Positions 34,602 to 43,797 of a stretch of 64,000 nucleotides of DNA are shown in pieces; within the stretch, counting starts at the first letter, position 1; every line of letters begins with the position of its first letter. The stretch spans positions 372,001 to 436,000 of the forward strand of contig NZ_CP059472.1 of the NCBI RefSeq assembly GCF_014041915.1, in the 5' to 3' direction. Position numbers and translations under genes: made by a program. The notes beneath the pieces were generated by a model. It had not been told where the DNA came from. It saw only the letters and a list, made by a program, of their open reading frames with translations, and ran no database searches. The DNA is from Marnyiella aurantia. GTDB lineage: Bacteria > Bacteroidota > Bacteroidia > Flavobacteriales > Weeksellaceae.

Positions 34602-37160
34602 ATGGAAAATCAACATAAAAAGCAAAATCATATTCATCCCTCAGAAAGAATATCACCCAGTTCCGTCTATTATTGTCCTATGGAATGTGAGGGCGAAAAA
34701 GTTTACTTTTCCCCCGGGAAACGCTGTCCGGTCTGCAATATGTTCCTGGTACCTATAGAAGAACGTGCCGATTACCGGGATAAGCCACAAACATTTTCTA
34801 AAACCAACCTTCCGGAAAGTTTCAGTGAAAAAGTTGGGGAGTATTTCTGTCCGATGTTTTGCGAAACAGACAAAACCTATGGTTCAGATGTTGGATGCCC
34901 GGTCTGCCATATGCACCTAGAGAAAATTACAGCTGATTTACTACAAAATGCCGCAGGAAGCATAATTGACCATAATTCGGCAAATACGGATCATCGTGCT
35001 GAATCTACGGTACCTAATGCCGGCAATGCGGGGAAATACTACTGTCCAATGTTTTGTGAGGGCGATAAACTGTATGACAGCAACGTGGGATGTCCCGTTT
35101 GTGGCATGGACCTCGTGCAGATTCCGGGGGCTGCGGTGGGAGGAGAGGACAAAACATACGAAACTTTAAAGAAGAAGTTTATTACCTCACTGGTCTTCAC
35201 CGTACCTGTTTTTATTCTGTCAATGGGCGGCATGTTGATCAGTTTTCCATTTTCGCACCGGGTGCAGGCCATATTGGAGCTGTTATTAACCCTGCCGGTC
35301 CTCTTCTATTCAGGATGGTTCCTTATGAAGCGTGGCTGGGTTTCCTTCAAAACATGGAACCTTAATATGTTCAGTTTGATCGCACTTGGAATAGCTGCGG
35401 CTTTCCTGTTCAGTTTGGTTGCACTGGCTACACCCGGAATCTTTCCTCATGAGATGACGCATAGCGGAAGTATCCCACTTTATTTTGAAGCTGTATGTGT
35501 CATTCTTACACTTGTGATTTTGGGTCAGCTGCTGGAGGCGGGGGCGCATAAAAAAACCGGCAGTGCTATTAAAGAACTGATGAACCTGTCTCCTGATCAA
35601 GCTACCCTGATGTTGAATGGCCAGGAAACAAATGTATCACTTGCCGATGTTAAAATTGGAGATTTGCTGAAGGTGAAGCCGGGTGAAAAAATTCCTGTTG
35701 ACGGAAAAGTAACTGAAGGTGCTTCAAGCATTGATGAAAGCATGATTTCCGGCGAACCGATACCTGTTGAAAAGAATGAGGGCGACCGCGTAAATTCCGG
35801 CACCATCAACGGTAACGGCGTATTCATAATGGAGGCCGAAAAAGTTGGAGATGAAACGCTTCTGGCGCAAATCATAAAGATGGTTCATGATGCAAGCCGC
35901 AGTCGGGCTCCAATCCAGAAACTTGTAGATAAGGTTTCCCGTGTGTTTGTTCCCACTGTAATTGCGATTTCTGTACTTACCTTTATATGCTGGCTGATCT
36001 GGGGAGGCGAAAACAGAATTACCATGGCTTTTCTGAATTCCGTAGCCGTGCTCATTGTTGCATGTCCCTGTGCATTGGGACTGGCCACGCCGATGAGCCT
36101 AATGGTAGGTATTGGTAAAGGCGCGAAGAACGGTATCCTGATCAGAAATGCGGAGGCCCTGGAGCAGATGCAAAAAGTTGAGGTTCTGATCACTGATAAA
36201 ACAGGCACTCTAACTGAAGGAAAACCGAGCGTAGACGGAATCTTTGCAGTAAATAAATACAGCAGGGAGGAAATCCTGAAATTTGCTGCTGCACTTAACA
36301 GCAATTCCGAACATCCATTGGCCGCAGCGGTCCTTAGGGCGCACAAAGATGGGCAAGCAGCGGAATTAGAAGCCACTTCAGTTCAACATTTTGAGAATAT
36401 TGCCGGCAAGGGTCTGAAGGCTGAAATAAACAGCGAGGTTGTTCTCCTTGGAAACGCTGCCCTTCTACAGCAATTTGGTGTGACTTTACCGAAGCAGGCA
36501 TCTGACTACGCTGCTGAACATCAGCGACAGGCAAAAACGGTTTCTTTCCTGGCAAAAGGTATTGAAGTCTTAGGAGTCCTGAGTTTTTCAGACCGGATTA
36601 AACCTGCTTCACCAGATGCTGTGAACTATCTGCAGCAGCACGGAATTAAAGTCATTATGCTGACGGGCGATAATGAACATACTGCACAGGCCGTAGCGAA
36701 TGAGCTTGGCATCGCAGAACATCACGGAGCGCAATTGCCCGGGGATAAACTTAATTATATTAAAAAACTTCAGGAAAGCGGAAAAGTGGTGGCAATGACT
36801 GGTGACGGAATCAATGATGCCCCGGCACTTGCACAGTCGGATGTTGGCATTGCCATGGGCACCGGAACCGACGTGGCAATAGAAAGTGCTGAAATCACAC
36901 TGCTGAAAGGCGACATCCTGGGCGTGGCAAAAGCCCGGATCTTAAGTGAACAGCTCCTTAAAAACATCAGGCAAAACCTATTTTTCGCTTTTGTATACAA
37001 TATTTTTGGCATCCCGATTGCAGCGGGATTACTTTATCCCTTCTTCGGTATTTTATTGAGTCCAATGATCGCAGCTGCGGCAATGAGCTTAAGTTCAGTA
37101 TCCGTTATTTTAAATTCATTAAGGTTAAATTCTGTTGATATCAATATAAAAAAGTCCTAA
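34602..37160 (+). CDS. copA: Copper-exporting P1B-type ATPase with three N-terminal HMBD repeats
   Basis: 852 residues. Three zinc-finger-like heavy-metal-binding units open the protein ('[12 protein letters not shown]...CPVCNM', '[12 protein letters not shown]...CPVCHM', '[12 protein letters not shown]...CPVCGM') in place of the usual MxCxxC HMA domains. The ATPase core follows: membrane CPC in '[13 protein letters not shown]', phosphorylated Asp in '[11 protein letters not shown]', the HP motif 'NSEHPLAAA', and the hinge '[16 protein letters not shown]'. CPC marks Cu(I) export across the inner membrane. It lies just downstream of a probable metal sensor. Confidence 0.93.
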   Translation: MENQHKKQNHIHPSERISPSSVYYCPMECEGEKVYFSPGKRCPVCNMFLVPIEERADYRDKPQTFSKTNLPESFSEKVGEYFCPMFCETDKTYGSDVGCPVCHMHLEKITADLLQNAAGSIIDHNSANTDHRAESTVPNAGNAGKYYCPMFCEGDKLYDSNVGCPVCGMDLVQIPGAAVGGEDKTYETLKKKFITSLVFTVPVFILSMGGMLISFPFSHRVQAILELLLTLPVLFYSGWFLMKRGWVSFKTWNLNMFSLIALGIAAAFLFSLVALATPGIFPHEMTHSGSIPLYFEAVCVILTLVILGQLLEAGAHKKTGSAIKELMNLSPDQATLMLNGQETNVSLADVKIGDLLKVKPGEKIPVDGKVTEGASSIDESMISGEPIPVEKNEGDRVNSGTINGNGVFIMEAEKVGDETLLAQIIKMVHDASRSRAPIQKLVDKVSRVFVPTVIAISVLTFICWLIWGGENRITMAFLNSVAVLIVACPCALGLATPMSLMVGIGKGAKNGILIRNAEALEQMQKVEVLITDKTGTLTEGKPSVDGIFAVNKYSREEILKFAAALNSNSEHPLAAAVLRAHKDGQAAELEATSVQHFENIAGKGLKAEINSEVVLLGNAALLQQFGVTLPKQASDYAAEHQRQAKTVSFLAKGIEVLGVLSFSDRIKPASPDAVNYLQQHGIKVIMLTGDNEHTAQAVANELGIAEHHGAQLPGDKLNYIKKLQESGKVVAMTGDGINDAPALAQSDVGIAMGTGTDVAIESAEITLLKGDILGVAKARILSEQLLKNIRQNLFFAFVYNIFGIPIAAGLLYPFFGILLSPMIAAAAMSLSSVSVILNSLRLNSVDINIKKS

Positions 37161-37194
37161 CTGATATACCGAAACACTAAATATTAAGAATATT

Positions 37195-37725
37195 ATGGCT
37201 AAGAAAACAACCAATGGAAAAGTAGCTGCAAAAGCTGATGCGGCAGACAAACTAAAAGATTTTATGGTAGACGGCATGAAAGACCTTTACTGGGCTGAGA
37301 AAGCTTTGGTAAAAAACCTACCGAAAATGGCAAAAAATGCCACCTCGAAAAAACTGAAAGATGCAATCAACCTACACCTGGAAGAAACCAGGGAGCAGGT
37401 AAACAGGCTGGAAGCAGCATTTAAGGCTTTAAAATTGAAGCCTGAAGCTGTAAAATGCGACGCAATGGACGGCCTTATAAAGGAAGCAGCTGGTATTTTG
37501 GAGGAAACCGAACCTGGTGCAGTACGTGACGCAGGTATCATTGCAGCAGCTCAAAAAGTGGAACACTACGAAATCGCGTCCTATGGCACGTTGGCCACTT
37601 ACGCCAAACTTCTCGGAAATAAAGAAGTAATGGAGCTTATGCTTACTACTTTGAGGGAAGAAAAAGCCTGTGATAAGGACCTGACTAAACTGGCAAAATC
37701 CGAGATAAACCTAAAGGCAAAATAA
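37195..37725 (+). CDS. Ferritin-like DUF892 (YciE/YciF-like) protein
   Basis: 176 residues. A basic, Lys/Ala-rich N-terminal tail is followed by a four-helix bundle with regularly placed Glu/His ('DLYWAEKALVKNLPKM', 'HLEETREQVNRLE', 'KVEHYEIASYGTL', 'LREEKACDKDL'), the ferritin-like pattern of DUF892. It may bind a di-metal centre and is often stress-induced. It heads a run of plus-strand genes with a stress-response flavour. Confidence 0.85.
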   Translation: MAKKTTNGKVAAKADAADKLKDFMVDGMKDLYWAEKALVKNLPKMAKNATSKKLKDAINLHLEETREQVNRLEAAFKALKLKPEAVKCDAMDGLIKEAAGILEETEPGAVRDAGIIAAAQKVEHYEIASYGTLATYAKLLGNKEVMELMLTTLREEKACDKDLTKLAKSEINLKAK

Positions 37726-37776
37726 ACTAGCCCAACATAACCAAGTATATCAAAATATTAACTGAAAAGAAAACCT

Positions 37777-38313
37777 ATGTCAAATTTAGAAAACAAAAAG
37801 ATTGCAGTATTAGCGACAGACGGTTATGAGCAGTCCGAACTGGACAGCCCCGTAGAAGCACTTAGATCTGCCGGCGCTGAGGTTAAAATCATTTCCCTTA
37901 AATCAGGGAAGATTAAGGCGATGAAAGACCACGAATGGAGCACATCTGTCAATGTAGATCATATGGTAAAAGATGTTAAGGCTGATGATTTTAATGCATT
38001 GCTACTACCGGGCGGCGTAATAAATCCCGACAGTTTGAGGGCAGACCAGGATGCGGTAAAGTTTGTGAAGGATTTCTTTACGCAGAATAAACCTGTGGCA
38101 GCGATCTGCCATGGACCTCAAACCATTATTAATGCGGAGGAAGTGAAAGGACGCAAAATGACTTCGTATAATGCCATCTCCAAAGACCTTATTAATGCAG
38201 GTGCAAATTGGGTTGATGAGGAAGTGGTAACAGACGGAAATCTTACCACAAGCCGGAAACCGGATGATCTTCCCGCTTTTAATGAGAGGATTGTTCAGGA
38301 ATTCGCTAAATAA
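37777..38313 (+). CDS. DJ-1/PfpI family class I glutamine amidotransferase-like protein
   Basis: 178 residues with the nucleophile elbow 'AAICHGPQTII' (Cys111-His112) and the early Glu/Asp site ('ATDGYEQSELDSP') of the PfpI/YhbO type. Members act in stress protection, as glycation repair or weak proteases. It lies between the DUF892 gene and two conserved small genes, probably in the same transcript. Confidence 0.88.
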   Translation: MSNLENKKIAVLATDGYEQSELDSPVEALRSAGAEVKIISLKSGKIKAMKDHEWSTSVNVDHMVKDVKADDFNALLLPGGVINPDSLRADQDAVKFVKDFFTQNKPVAAICHGPQTIINAEEVKGRKMTSYNAISKDLINAGANWVDEEVVTDGNLTTSRKPDDLPAFNERIVQEFAK

Positions 38314-38329
38314 ATACTAATTCAGCATC

Positions 38330-38932
38330 ATGCACGAGAAGATTCCACCACAAAGAAAAGGAGCCAAAACAGATACCAGTTCTGAGGTTACCTTTGATAC
38401 TCCTGTCATGGCGCAAAAGCATTTTATAACCGTAAAGAAGCGTTTTCTGGACATTAATTCCTGGGAACTGTTTGCCGGTGAGGAAAAAGCTGAATTTGCT
38501 TTGCGCGATTCCAAAGGAGAGCTTTTATTGAGGTCACCTGAGACAGGAGATTATATGACTATAAAGGTGCCGGGACTTCATAATACCGGGCCCGACGGTT
38601 ATGACTGGGTACAGATTGAGGAAATTGAAAATGAAGCCACCGACAACCGCGACTGCGCTTACATAAGAGTTCGCCCGGTGGCGAATCCCACTGTTCCGGA
38701 AAATTCCACCGCTCATTTTTTTGATAAAGAAGCAACATCAAATTTTCTCATCTGGCGTGAAGGTAACACTGTAGGTGCCGAAGTTCATGGCCGTAATGAA
38801 ACGCCAAATATGGAAAATGCCAGCTTGCTGGATAAAATTAGAAATGGGCTGGTTGCTGTTGGCGGGATGTTCATTGCCAGCGAATTCCAGTGGAGTTCGT
38901 TCACAGCAGGGTTGATTAAAAATGATAAATAA
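38330..38932 (+). CDS. Conserved hypothetical protein
   Basis: 200 residues, soluble, with no signal peptide. A central segment 'TIKVPGLHNTGPDGYDWVQIEEIENE' looks like a small beta-rich domain, and the C-terminus ('LLDKIRNGLVAVGGMFIASEFQW') is mildly hydrophobic. I do not recognise a family. Its last bases overlap the start of the DUF72 gene (38922), so the two are likely translated together. Confidence 0.7.
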   Translation: MHEKIPPQRKGAKTDTSSEVTFDTPVMAQKHFITVKKRFLDINSWELFAGEEKAEFALRDSKGELLLRSPETGDYMTIKVPGLHNTGPDGYDWVQIEEIENEATDNRDCAYIRVRPVANPTVPENSTAHFFDKEATSNFLIWREGNTVGAEVHGRNETPNMENASLLDKIRNGLVAVGGMFIASEFQWSSFTAGLIKNDK

Positions 38933-39647
38933 TGTTTTCGTCGGCTGCGCCGGCTTTACCGGACGAGACTGGAAAGGATTCTTCTTTCCGGAAGGTTTGG
39001 CAGGCAAAGATGAACTTACTTATTATTCGTCAAGGTTTAACGCAGTAGAAATCAATTCCACATTTTACCGTAAACCCCGTGGAACAACACTTGAGAATTG
39101 GTATAACCGGACGAATGACGGGTTTAAGTTTTTCATAAAGATTCCGAAAGATTTTACCCATATCAGGAGAATGGTTGAAACGGCGCCGGATACGTTGGAT
39201 TTCTGCAATTATATTACGGACGGAATCCGCGAAAAGTTAGCGGGCTTCCTGTACCAGTTCCCGCCAGGTTTCCATTACAATAAACAAAATCTCGATTTAA
39301 TCCTGCAGGGTATACCTGCAGGATTTATCAGTGTAGTGGAGTTTCGTCATGAATCTTGGTGGAACAGCGATGCAGCAAAAATTCTTGCAGACCGCGGAAT
39401 CGTGTTTGCCGGTGTAAGCTATCCCGGTAAAATTCCTGATGATGTGATCACTGTTCATCCGAATATGGCTTATTACAGGTTACACGGAGTCCCAATAATG
39501 TTTAAGTCTGAATACAGCGAAGATTTCCTTTCTGATATTCTACAGAATGTTAAAGCCAGTGGCCGTGAATTCTATGTTTTTTTCAACAATACGTGGGGAA
39601 CTGCAGCGTTAAAGAATGCTCTTCACCTAAATAACTTATTACAGTGA
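38922..39647 (+). CDS. DUF72 family TIM-barrel protein
   Basis: 241 residues. The signature openings 'VFVGCAGFTGRDWKGFFFP' and 'NAVEINSTFYRKP', then 'FKFFIKIPKDFTHIRR' and 'VVEFRHESW', are those of DUF72 (YecE-like) TIM-barrel proteins. Activity is unproven; a nuclease or sugar-isomerase-like role has been suggested for the family. It overlaps its neighbours on both sides by a few bases. Confidence 0.88.
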   Translation: MINNVFVGCAGFTGRDWKGFFFPEGLAGKDELTYYSSRFNAVEINSTFYRKPRGTTLENWYNRTNDGFKFFIKIPKDFTHIRRMVETAPDTLDFCNYITDGIREKLAGFLYQFPPGFHYNKQNLDLILQGIPAGFISVVEFRHESWWNSDAAKILADRGIVFAGVSYPGKIPDDVITVHPNMAYYRLHGVPIMFKSEYSEDFLSDILQNVKASGREFYVFFNNTWGTAALKNALHLNNLLQ

Positions 39648-40333
39648 AAAAGAATCTGGTTGTACTCTCAGGTGCTGGGATTTCAGCCGAAAGCGGAGTC
39701 CGGACTTTTCGTGACAGTAACGGTTTGTGGGAAAATCACCGCGTTGAAGATGTTGCTTCACCTGAAGGTTTTGAACGTAACCCACAACTTGTCCTTGACT
39801 TTTATAATGAAAGGCGGCGACAGCTGAACGCCGTTCAACCTAATGAAGCACACAGGTTATTAGCCGAACTTGAGCAGGATTTTAATGTGCGGATTATAAC
39901 TCAGAATGTTGATGACCTTCATGAACGTGCCGGCTCAAGTAATGTGCTGCACCTGCATGGGGAATTGAAAAAAGTAAGGTCCGTACTGCCAGGCAGCGAA
40001 CCGATGGAGTGGACAGCGGATTTGAATATTGGAGATACAGATTCGCGGGGAAATCAATTAAGACCGCATATTGTCTGGTTTGGCGAAGAAGTTCCCGAGA
40101 TGGCTGCGGCTGAAAAAATTGTAGAACTGGCCGACCTGTTTCTTCTGATTGGAACCTCACTGCAGGTGTACCCTGCAGCCGGCCTGCTTCATTATATTCC
40201 CGGCGACTGCGAACTTTTCGTCATAGATCCTCATTTAACGCTTAATATAACAAATGCCGATAATTTCTATCGCACCACCGCCACCGAAGGTATGCGCCTC
40301 CTTCTGCCAAGACTACGAAAAATACGTAATTAG
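39644..40333 (+). CDS. cobB: Sirtuin, class III NAD-dependent protein deacylase
   Basis: 229 residues from a GTG start overlapping the DUF72 stop by four bases. NAD-binding motifs: 'LSGAGISAESGVRTFRD', 'ITQNVDDLHERAG' and catalytic His in 'LHLHGEL'. Tyr and Arg in 'FYNERRRQL' match the Y-x2-R pair that gives class III sirtuins (CobB, SIRT5) their preference for succinyl/malonyl-lysine. The zinc-binding Cys pairs are absent between 'HGELKKV' and 'RPHIVWFGE'. The protein is thus probably a zinc-free desuccinylase. Confidence 0.85.
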   Translation: MKKNLVVLSGAGISAESGVRTFRDSNGLWENHRVEDVASPEGFERNPQLVLDFYNERRRQLNAVQPNEAHRLLAELEQDFNVRIITQNVDDLHERAGSSNVLHLHGELKKVRSVLPGSEPMEWTADLNIGDTDSRGNQLRPHIVWFGEEVPEMAAAEKIVELADLFLLIGTSLQVYPAAGLLHYIPGDCELFVIDPHLTLNITNADNFYRTTATEGMRLLLPRLRKIRN

Positions 40334-40357
40334 CGCAGGTTGACTAAACGAAAAGAA

Positions 40358-40373
40358 GCCGGCTAAAGCCGGC
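40358..40373 (-). terminator. Hairpin between convergent sirtuin and response-regulator genes
   Basis: The stem GCCGGC-TAAA-GCCGGC is followed on the minus strand by TTCTTTT. It lies ~97 bases beyond the response-regulator stop; on the plus strand there is no T run. Confidence 0.5.
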
Positions 40374-40469
40374 CTCAAATCATCATTTGTGTTTTGGTGT
40401 TCTGTTTTCAAATTTAATCCAAACTTCCAGAATAAGAAAGAGGTAAAACACCCGAATACACTTTACTTT

Positions 40470-41114
40470 TTAAATCATATTATGTTTTAGTGCGAAGAGC
40501 ACAAGTCCTACCCTGCTTTTTACATCCATCTTGGCAAATACGCTGTCCCGGTAACCGTCTATAGTTTTCGGGCTCATACACATTTTATCTGCAATCTCCT
40601 TGTAGGTGATTTCCGTGCACGCCAGCCTGAGGAACTCTTTTTCTTTCGCCTTAAGTTCATCCAGAATATTCCGGGCAGTATCTTCCTCATTTTTCACTTT
40701 CATAAGACGCTGCGTAAGATAATCGGTGTAAAAACTGCCTTTACTGTAAACAGTTTCAATAGCCTCAAAAAGAAGTTCCGGCGACATATCTTTCAGAAGA
40801 TAACCTTTGGCACCGGCACGCATCATTCGGATTATGGTATGTTCATTATCCTCCATCGTGAGCGCAACTACCTTTACCTTAGGTTTTTCGCGGTGAAGCC
40901 AGGCCGTTGTTTCCACACCGTCACGAAATGGCATATTAATATCCATCAGCACCACATCCGGATCCATATTTCGTTTAGTAAGGCTTGCAATAAAATCGTC
41001 TCCGTTACAGCAGTTATAAACCACTTCATATTTAGGATTTGCGGAAATCATATCTTCAATAGCTTTGGAGACCATCTTGTGGTCATCAACGATTGCAATT
41101 TTAATTCTGTACAT
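40470..41114 (-). CDS. NarL/FixJ family response regulator
   Basis: 214 residues from the ATG at 41114; an earlier ATG at 41138 lies inside the kinase gene. The receiver domain has the phosphorylated Asp in 'VVLMDINMPFRDG' and the acidic pair in 'AIVDDHK'. The LuxR-type DNA-binding domain follows ('ITYKEIADKMCMSPKTIDGYRDSVFAKM'). It is the partner of the sensor kinase encoded upstream, with which it forms the end of a four-gene operon. Confidence 0.92.
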   Translation of the reverse strand: MYRIKIAIVDDHKMVSKAIEDMISANPKYEVVYNCCNGDDFIASLTKRNMDPDVVLMDINMPFRDGVETTAWLHREKPKVKVVALTMEDNEHTIIRMMRAGAKGYLLKDMSPELLFEAIETVYSKGSFYTDYLTQRLMKVKNEEDTARNILDELKAKEKEFLRLACTEITYKEIADKMCMSPKTIDGYRDSVFAKMDVKSRVGLVLFALKHNMI

Positions 41115-41118
41115 ATTG

Positions 41119-41892
41119 TCAGATTTTCGGGTAAACAATTTTAACTTCTGTGCCCTGGTCCTTCACCGTATCAATTGTGAAGTCGGCGTTTATAACCTGC
41201 GCACGGTTTGTAATATTTCTAAGGCCGCTGCCGTCCTCACCGGAGTTTTCAGGAATTCCTATTCCCTGATCAATGATTCGGATTTCAAGTGTTTTTATGC
41301 AGTCGTCCAGTACAATGTCCAGCTTTTTGGAGCGCGAATGCTTCAAAACATTATTTACGCATTCCTGTATGATCCGGAAAAGAATCAGGGAATGCTTTGG
41401 GTCAATATTTATCTCCTTAACGTTGTGGATATAGTTTACCGTTATAAAATCCAGTTTTTTAATTCTCCTCACTTCGCGCTCTATAGACTCAATTAACCCT
41501 ATATGCTCGATGTGATGTGATATAAAAGTTTTGGAAAGATTTCTGATATCGCTGATGCACTCGCCAAGAAGGTCATTTATTTCCTTCAGGAATTCGCGCT
41601 CGGAAAGCTGCAGTTGGGAGCTCAGTTTATTGTTTAGAAGTTTGGCTACGGAAAGTTTCTGCCCGATATCATCATGCAGTTCCTGGCCCACATACCGAAG
41701 CGTCTGCTCCCGCATTTCTATTTGCGAAAGAGCCAGTTCCTGTGCAAATTTCAGTTCCTTCTCCTGTTCCTGAAGTATCATTTCGGACTTCTTTCTCAGG
41801 AAACCCACATAGATGAGAACCATCATGATGAGCACCATGAGGATTATTAATGAAGAAAAAATAATCAGTAATTCTGCACCTTCAAATTTCAT
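41119..41892 (-). CDS. Sensor histidine kinase, HisKA_3 type
   Basis: 257 residues. One N-terminal transmembrane helix (residues ~6-30), then a helical dimerisation domain with the phospho-acceptor His in 'QELHDDIGQKLSVAK', and a HATPase domain with N-box 'IIQECVNNVLKHS' and G-box 'DQGIGIPENSGEDGSGL'. It has almost no periplasmic part, so sensing likely comes from the multi-pass protein encoded just upstream, which it overlaps by four bases. It phosphorylates the NarL-type regulator downstream. Confidence 0.92.
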   Translation of the reverse strand: MKFEGAELLIIFSSLIILMVLIMMVLIYVGFLRKKSEMILQEQEKELKFAQELALSQIEMREQTLRYVGQELHDDIGQKLSVAKLLNNKLSSQLQLSEREFLKEINDLLGECISDIRNLSKTFISHHIEHIGLIESIEREVRRIKKLDFITVNYIHNVKEINIDPKHSLILFRIIQECVNNVLKHSRSKKLDIVLDDCIKTLEIRIIDQGIGIPENSGEDGSGLRNITNRAQVINADFTIDTVKDQGTEVKIVYPKI

Positions 41893-42563
41893 ACTATTAA
41901 ATTATGCTTTTTTTTTTGATTCTTGGCAAAAAAAATTCCCGCCAGCATAATTGAATAACCTATTATATTGATGGAATACAGCATAATGTAGAAAATCAGT
42001 TTCTCAGTTTCCAGAATAATCCTGTTACTGAAAAATAGAATAGGCACAAGACCAACATAGATAAAAGTCAGGCTCACAGCCACAAAGAACGGAAAGAAGG
42101 CTTTAATCAGCAGTATCTTATCTGAATTAAAAGTGTCATTCAGAAAGATAAAAAGTGAAACCAAAATCAGGAAAATACTTGTAAAATTGGTGATATCAGG
42201 AAAAACATTAAAAAAGTTTTCGTTCAGTACAGCCGAAACAGAAAAGTTAATTATATGTGCAGCTACAATTCCCAACTGTATTTTCTTCAGCTGGGGGTTC
42301 TGCATAAGTTTATAAAAATAAAGCAGGAAAAGCAGGTAGACAATACCGATAATACCTACCACATAATACGGTGTAGTAAACTTAATGATATGCATTCGCT
42401 GCAATACAACAGTTGTTGTTTCTGTGAGTAATGTTACAGTCATCGCGGCAATCACAATACCGATGTGTTTGCCCAGATGCTTACGGTAATAAAGCATTAA
42501 AATAATGATTGAAAGGTACAGCAGGTTTATCACCGTACCACCGAAATCTTTGATCAGATCCAT
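41889..42563 (-). CDS. Seven-helix membrane protein of a two-component operon
   Basis: 224 residues with about seven hydrophobic segments spread over residues 7-208 and a Lys-rich cytoplasmic end. It has no recognised enzyme motif. Its four-base overlap with the histidine kinase gene, and the kinase's lack of a sensor domain, suggest it acts as the membrane sensor. This is inference from gene order. Confidence 0.75.
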   Translation of the reverse strand: MDLIKDFGGTVINLLYLSIIILMLYYRKHLGKHIGIVIAAMTVTLLTETTTVVLQRMHIIKFTTPYYVVGIIGIVYLLFLLYFYKLMQNPQLKKIQLGIVAAHIINFSVSAVLNENFFNVFPDITNFTSIFLILVSLFIFLNDTFNSDKILLIKAFFPFFVAVSLTFIYVGLVPILFFSNRIILETEKLIFYIMLYSINIIGYSIMLAGIFFAKNQKKKHNLIV

Positions 42564-42572
42564 AGTAAGTAG

Positions 42573-42962
42573 CTAGAAATTTGGTGGGCAAATGTTTGAG
42601 TAATCCAGGGCGTCTATGCCTTCAATTCGGGTCCAGTTGGGCTGCGAGCCGTCGTCACCGCGCAGAAAGACTGTCTGCTGACCATTATACTTTGTATTGA
42701 GGCGGGAGCTGAAATTACTCACCGGGTACTGACCAAAACAAACCGTGATCCTCACGTCGGAAATTCCCTGATGCTCCGCATGAGATTTTACATAGTCCAG
42801 AAAACTCTGCACAACACTCAGTTCAAAACTGCATTCCAGGGTGTCCGGTGCATCTTCAGGCCGTTCAGCATTAATCAGCGCATAATTATTTTCCTTGTAT
42901 GTCGCAACAAGTTGATGTTCCTCCTGCAGTGTGAGGAGGTGATCCTGTAAATTACCCATCAT
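42573..42962 (-). CDS. Hypothetical protein, first gene of the two-component operon
   Basis: About 129 residues from the ATG at 42962; ATGs at 42980 or 42959 are alternatives. A -7 box TAAATTTG on the minus strand (42982-42989) puts the transcript start near 42975, which would exclude 42980. The protein is soluble, acidic and Cys-poor ('DTLECSFELSVVQSFLDYVKSHAEHQG', 'ICPPNF'). No family recognised. It lies 9 bases ahead of the membrane sensor gene. Confidence 0.65.
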   Translation of the reverse strand: MMGNLQDHLLTLQEEHQLVATYKENNYALINAERPEDAPDTLECSFELSVVQSFLDYVKSHAEHQGISDVRITVCFGQYPVSNFSSRLNTKYNGQQTVFLRGDDGSQPNWTRIEGIDALDYSNICPPNF

Positions 42963-42981
42963 TTGTGTTTTAGTGTTCAAA

Positions 42982-43000
42982 CAAATTTATGGTATATTTG
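42982..43000. promoter_or_regulatory. Back-to-back promoter boxes for two divergent genes
   Basis: TAAATTTG on the minus strand (42989-42982) serves the two-component operon. TATATTTG on the plus strand (42993-43000) serves the YggS gene. They are three bases apart. Confidence 0.5.
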
Positions 43001-43031
43001 AGGTTTACAAAACAGGAAAAACACCTTTTTT

Positions 43032-43700
43032 ATGAATTCTGCCTCAATTCGTGACCGATATACCTTTTTTCGGACACAATTACCTCCGGAAGTCAAACTT
43101 ATTGTAGTTACAAAGACCCATCCCGCGGAAACCTTACAGGAACTATATTCATTCGGACACCGCAGCTTCGGTGAAAACAAGGTGCAGGAATTGATTTCTA
43201 AACAAGAGGTGTTGCCGGCAGATATTCAATGGCACCTCATTGGACATCTTCAAACCAACAAAGTAAAGCAGATTGCAGGCTTCATCCATCTGATTGAAAG
43301 TGTGGACAGTGAAAAACTTCTGCAGGAAATAGACAGGCAGGCAGAAAAGAATGACAGGAAAATCAATGTTCTGCTACAGGTACGGATTGCCTCCGAAGAC
43401 ACTAAATTTGGACTGGAAATTTCTGAAGCCAAAGAACTTTTCCAGAAATGGACGCAAGGGCATTTTCCGAACGTGGAAATTTGCGGCCTGATGGGGATGG
43501 CTACCTTTACCGACAATCAGTCCGTTATCAGAAGGGAATTCAGCACCCTGAAACAACTTTTCGATCAACTGTCAGTTCGGCATCCACTGCAGACTCTTTC
43601 AATGGGTATGAGCAGCGATTACAGGCTGGCCATAGAATGCGGCTCCAATTCCGTGCGTGTGGGTTCTGCCATATGTGGCGATCGGGATTACAGCAACTAA
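43032..43700 (+). CDS. yggS: YggS/PROSC family PLP-binding protein
   Basis: 222 residues, an alanine-racemase-like fold. The PLP Lys lies in 'LIVVTKTHPAETLQ', with 'SFGENKVQEL', 'WHLIGHLQTNKVK' and a phosphate-binding 'SMGMSSDYRLAIECGSNSVRVGSAICG' at the end. Members keep free PLP and amino-acid pools in balance and lack known catalysis. Monocistronic with its own -7 box. Confidence 0.93.
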   Translation: MNSASIRDRYTFFRTQLPPEVKLIVVTKTHPAETLQELYSFGHRSFGENKVQELISKQEVLPADIQWHLIGHLQTNKVKQIAGFIHLIESVDSEKLLQEIDRQAEKNDRKINVLLQVRIASEDTKFGLEISEAKELFQKWTQGHFPNVEICGLMGMATFTDNQSVIRREFSTLKQLFDQLSVRHPLQTLSMGMSSDYRLAIECGSNSVRVGSAICGDRDYSN

Positions 43701-43797
43701 TCACACTGGAAAATATTCACAGGAAGCTCCTTACCCAATAGGAACGGTTTTTGTTACACATCCAAACTTAACATTAAAATAATTCAATCTAGCTCTT

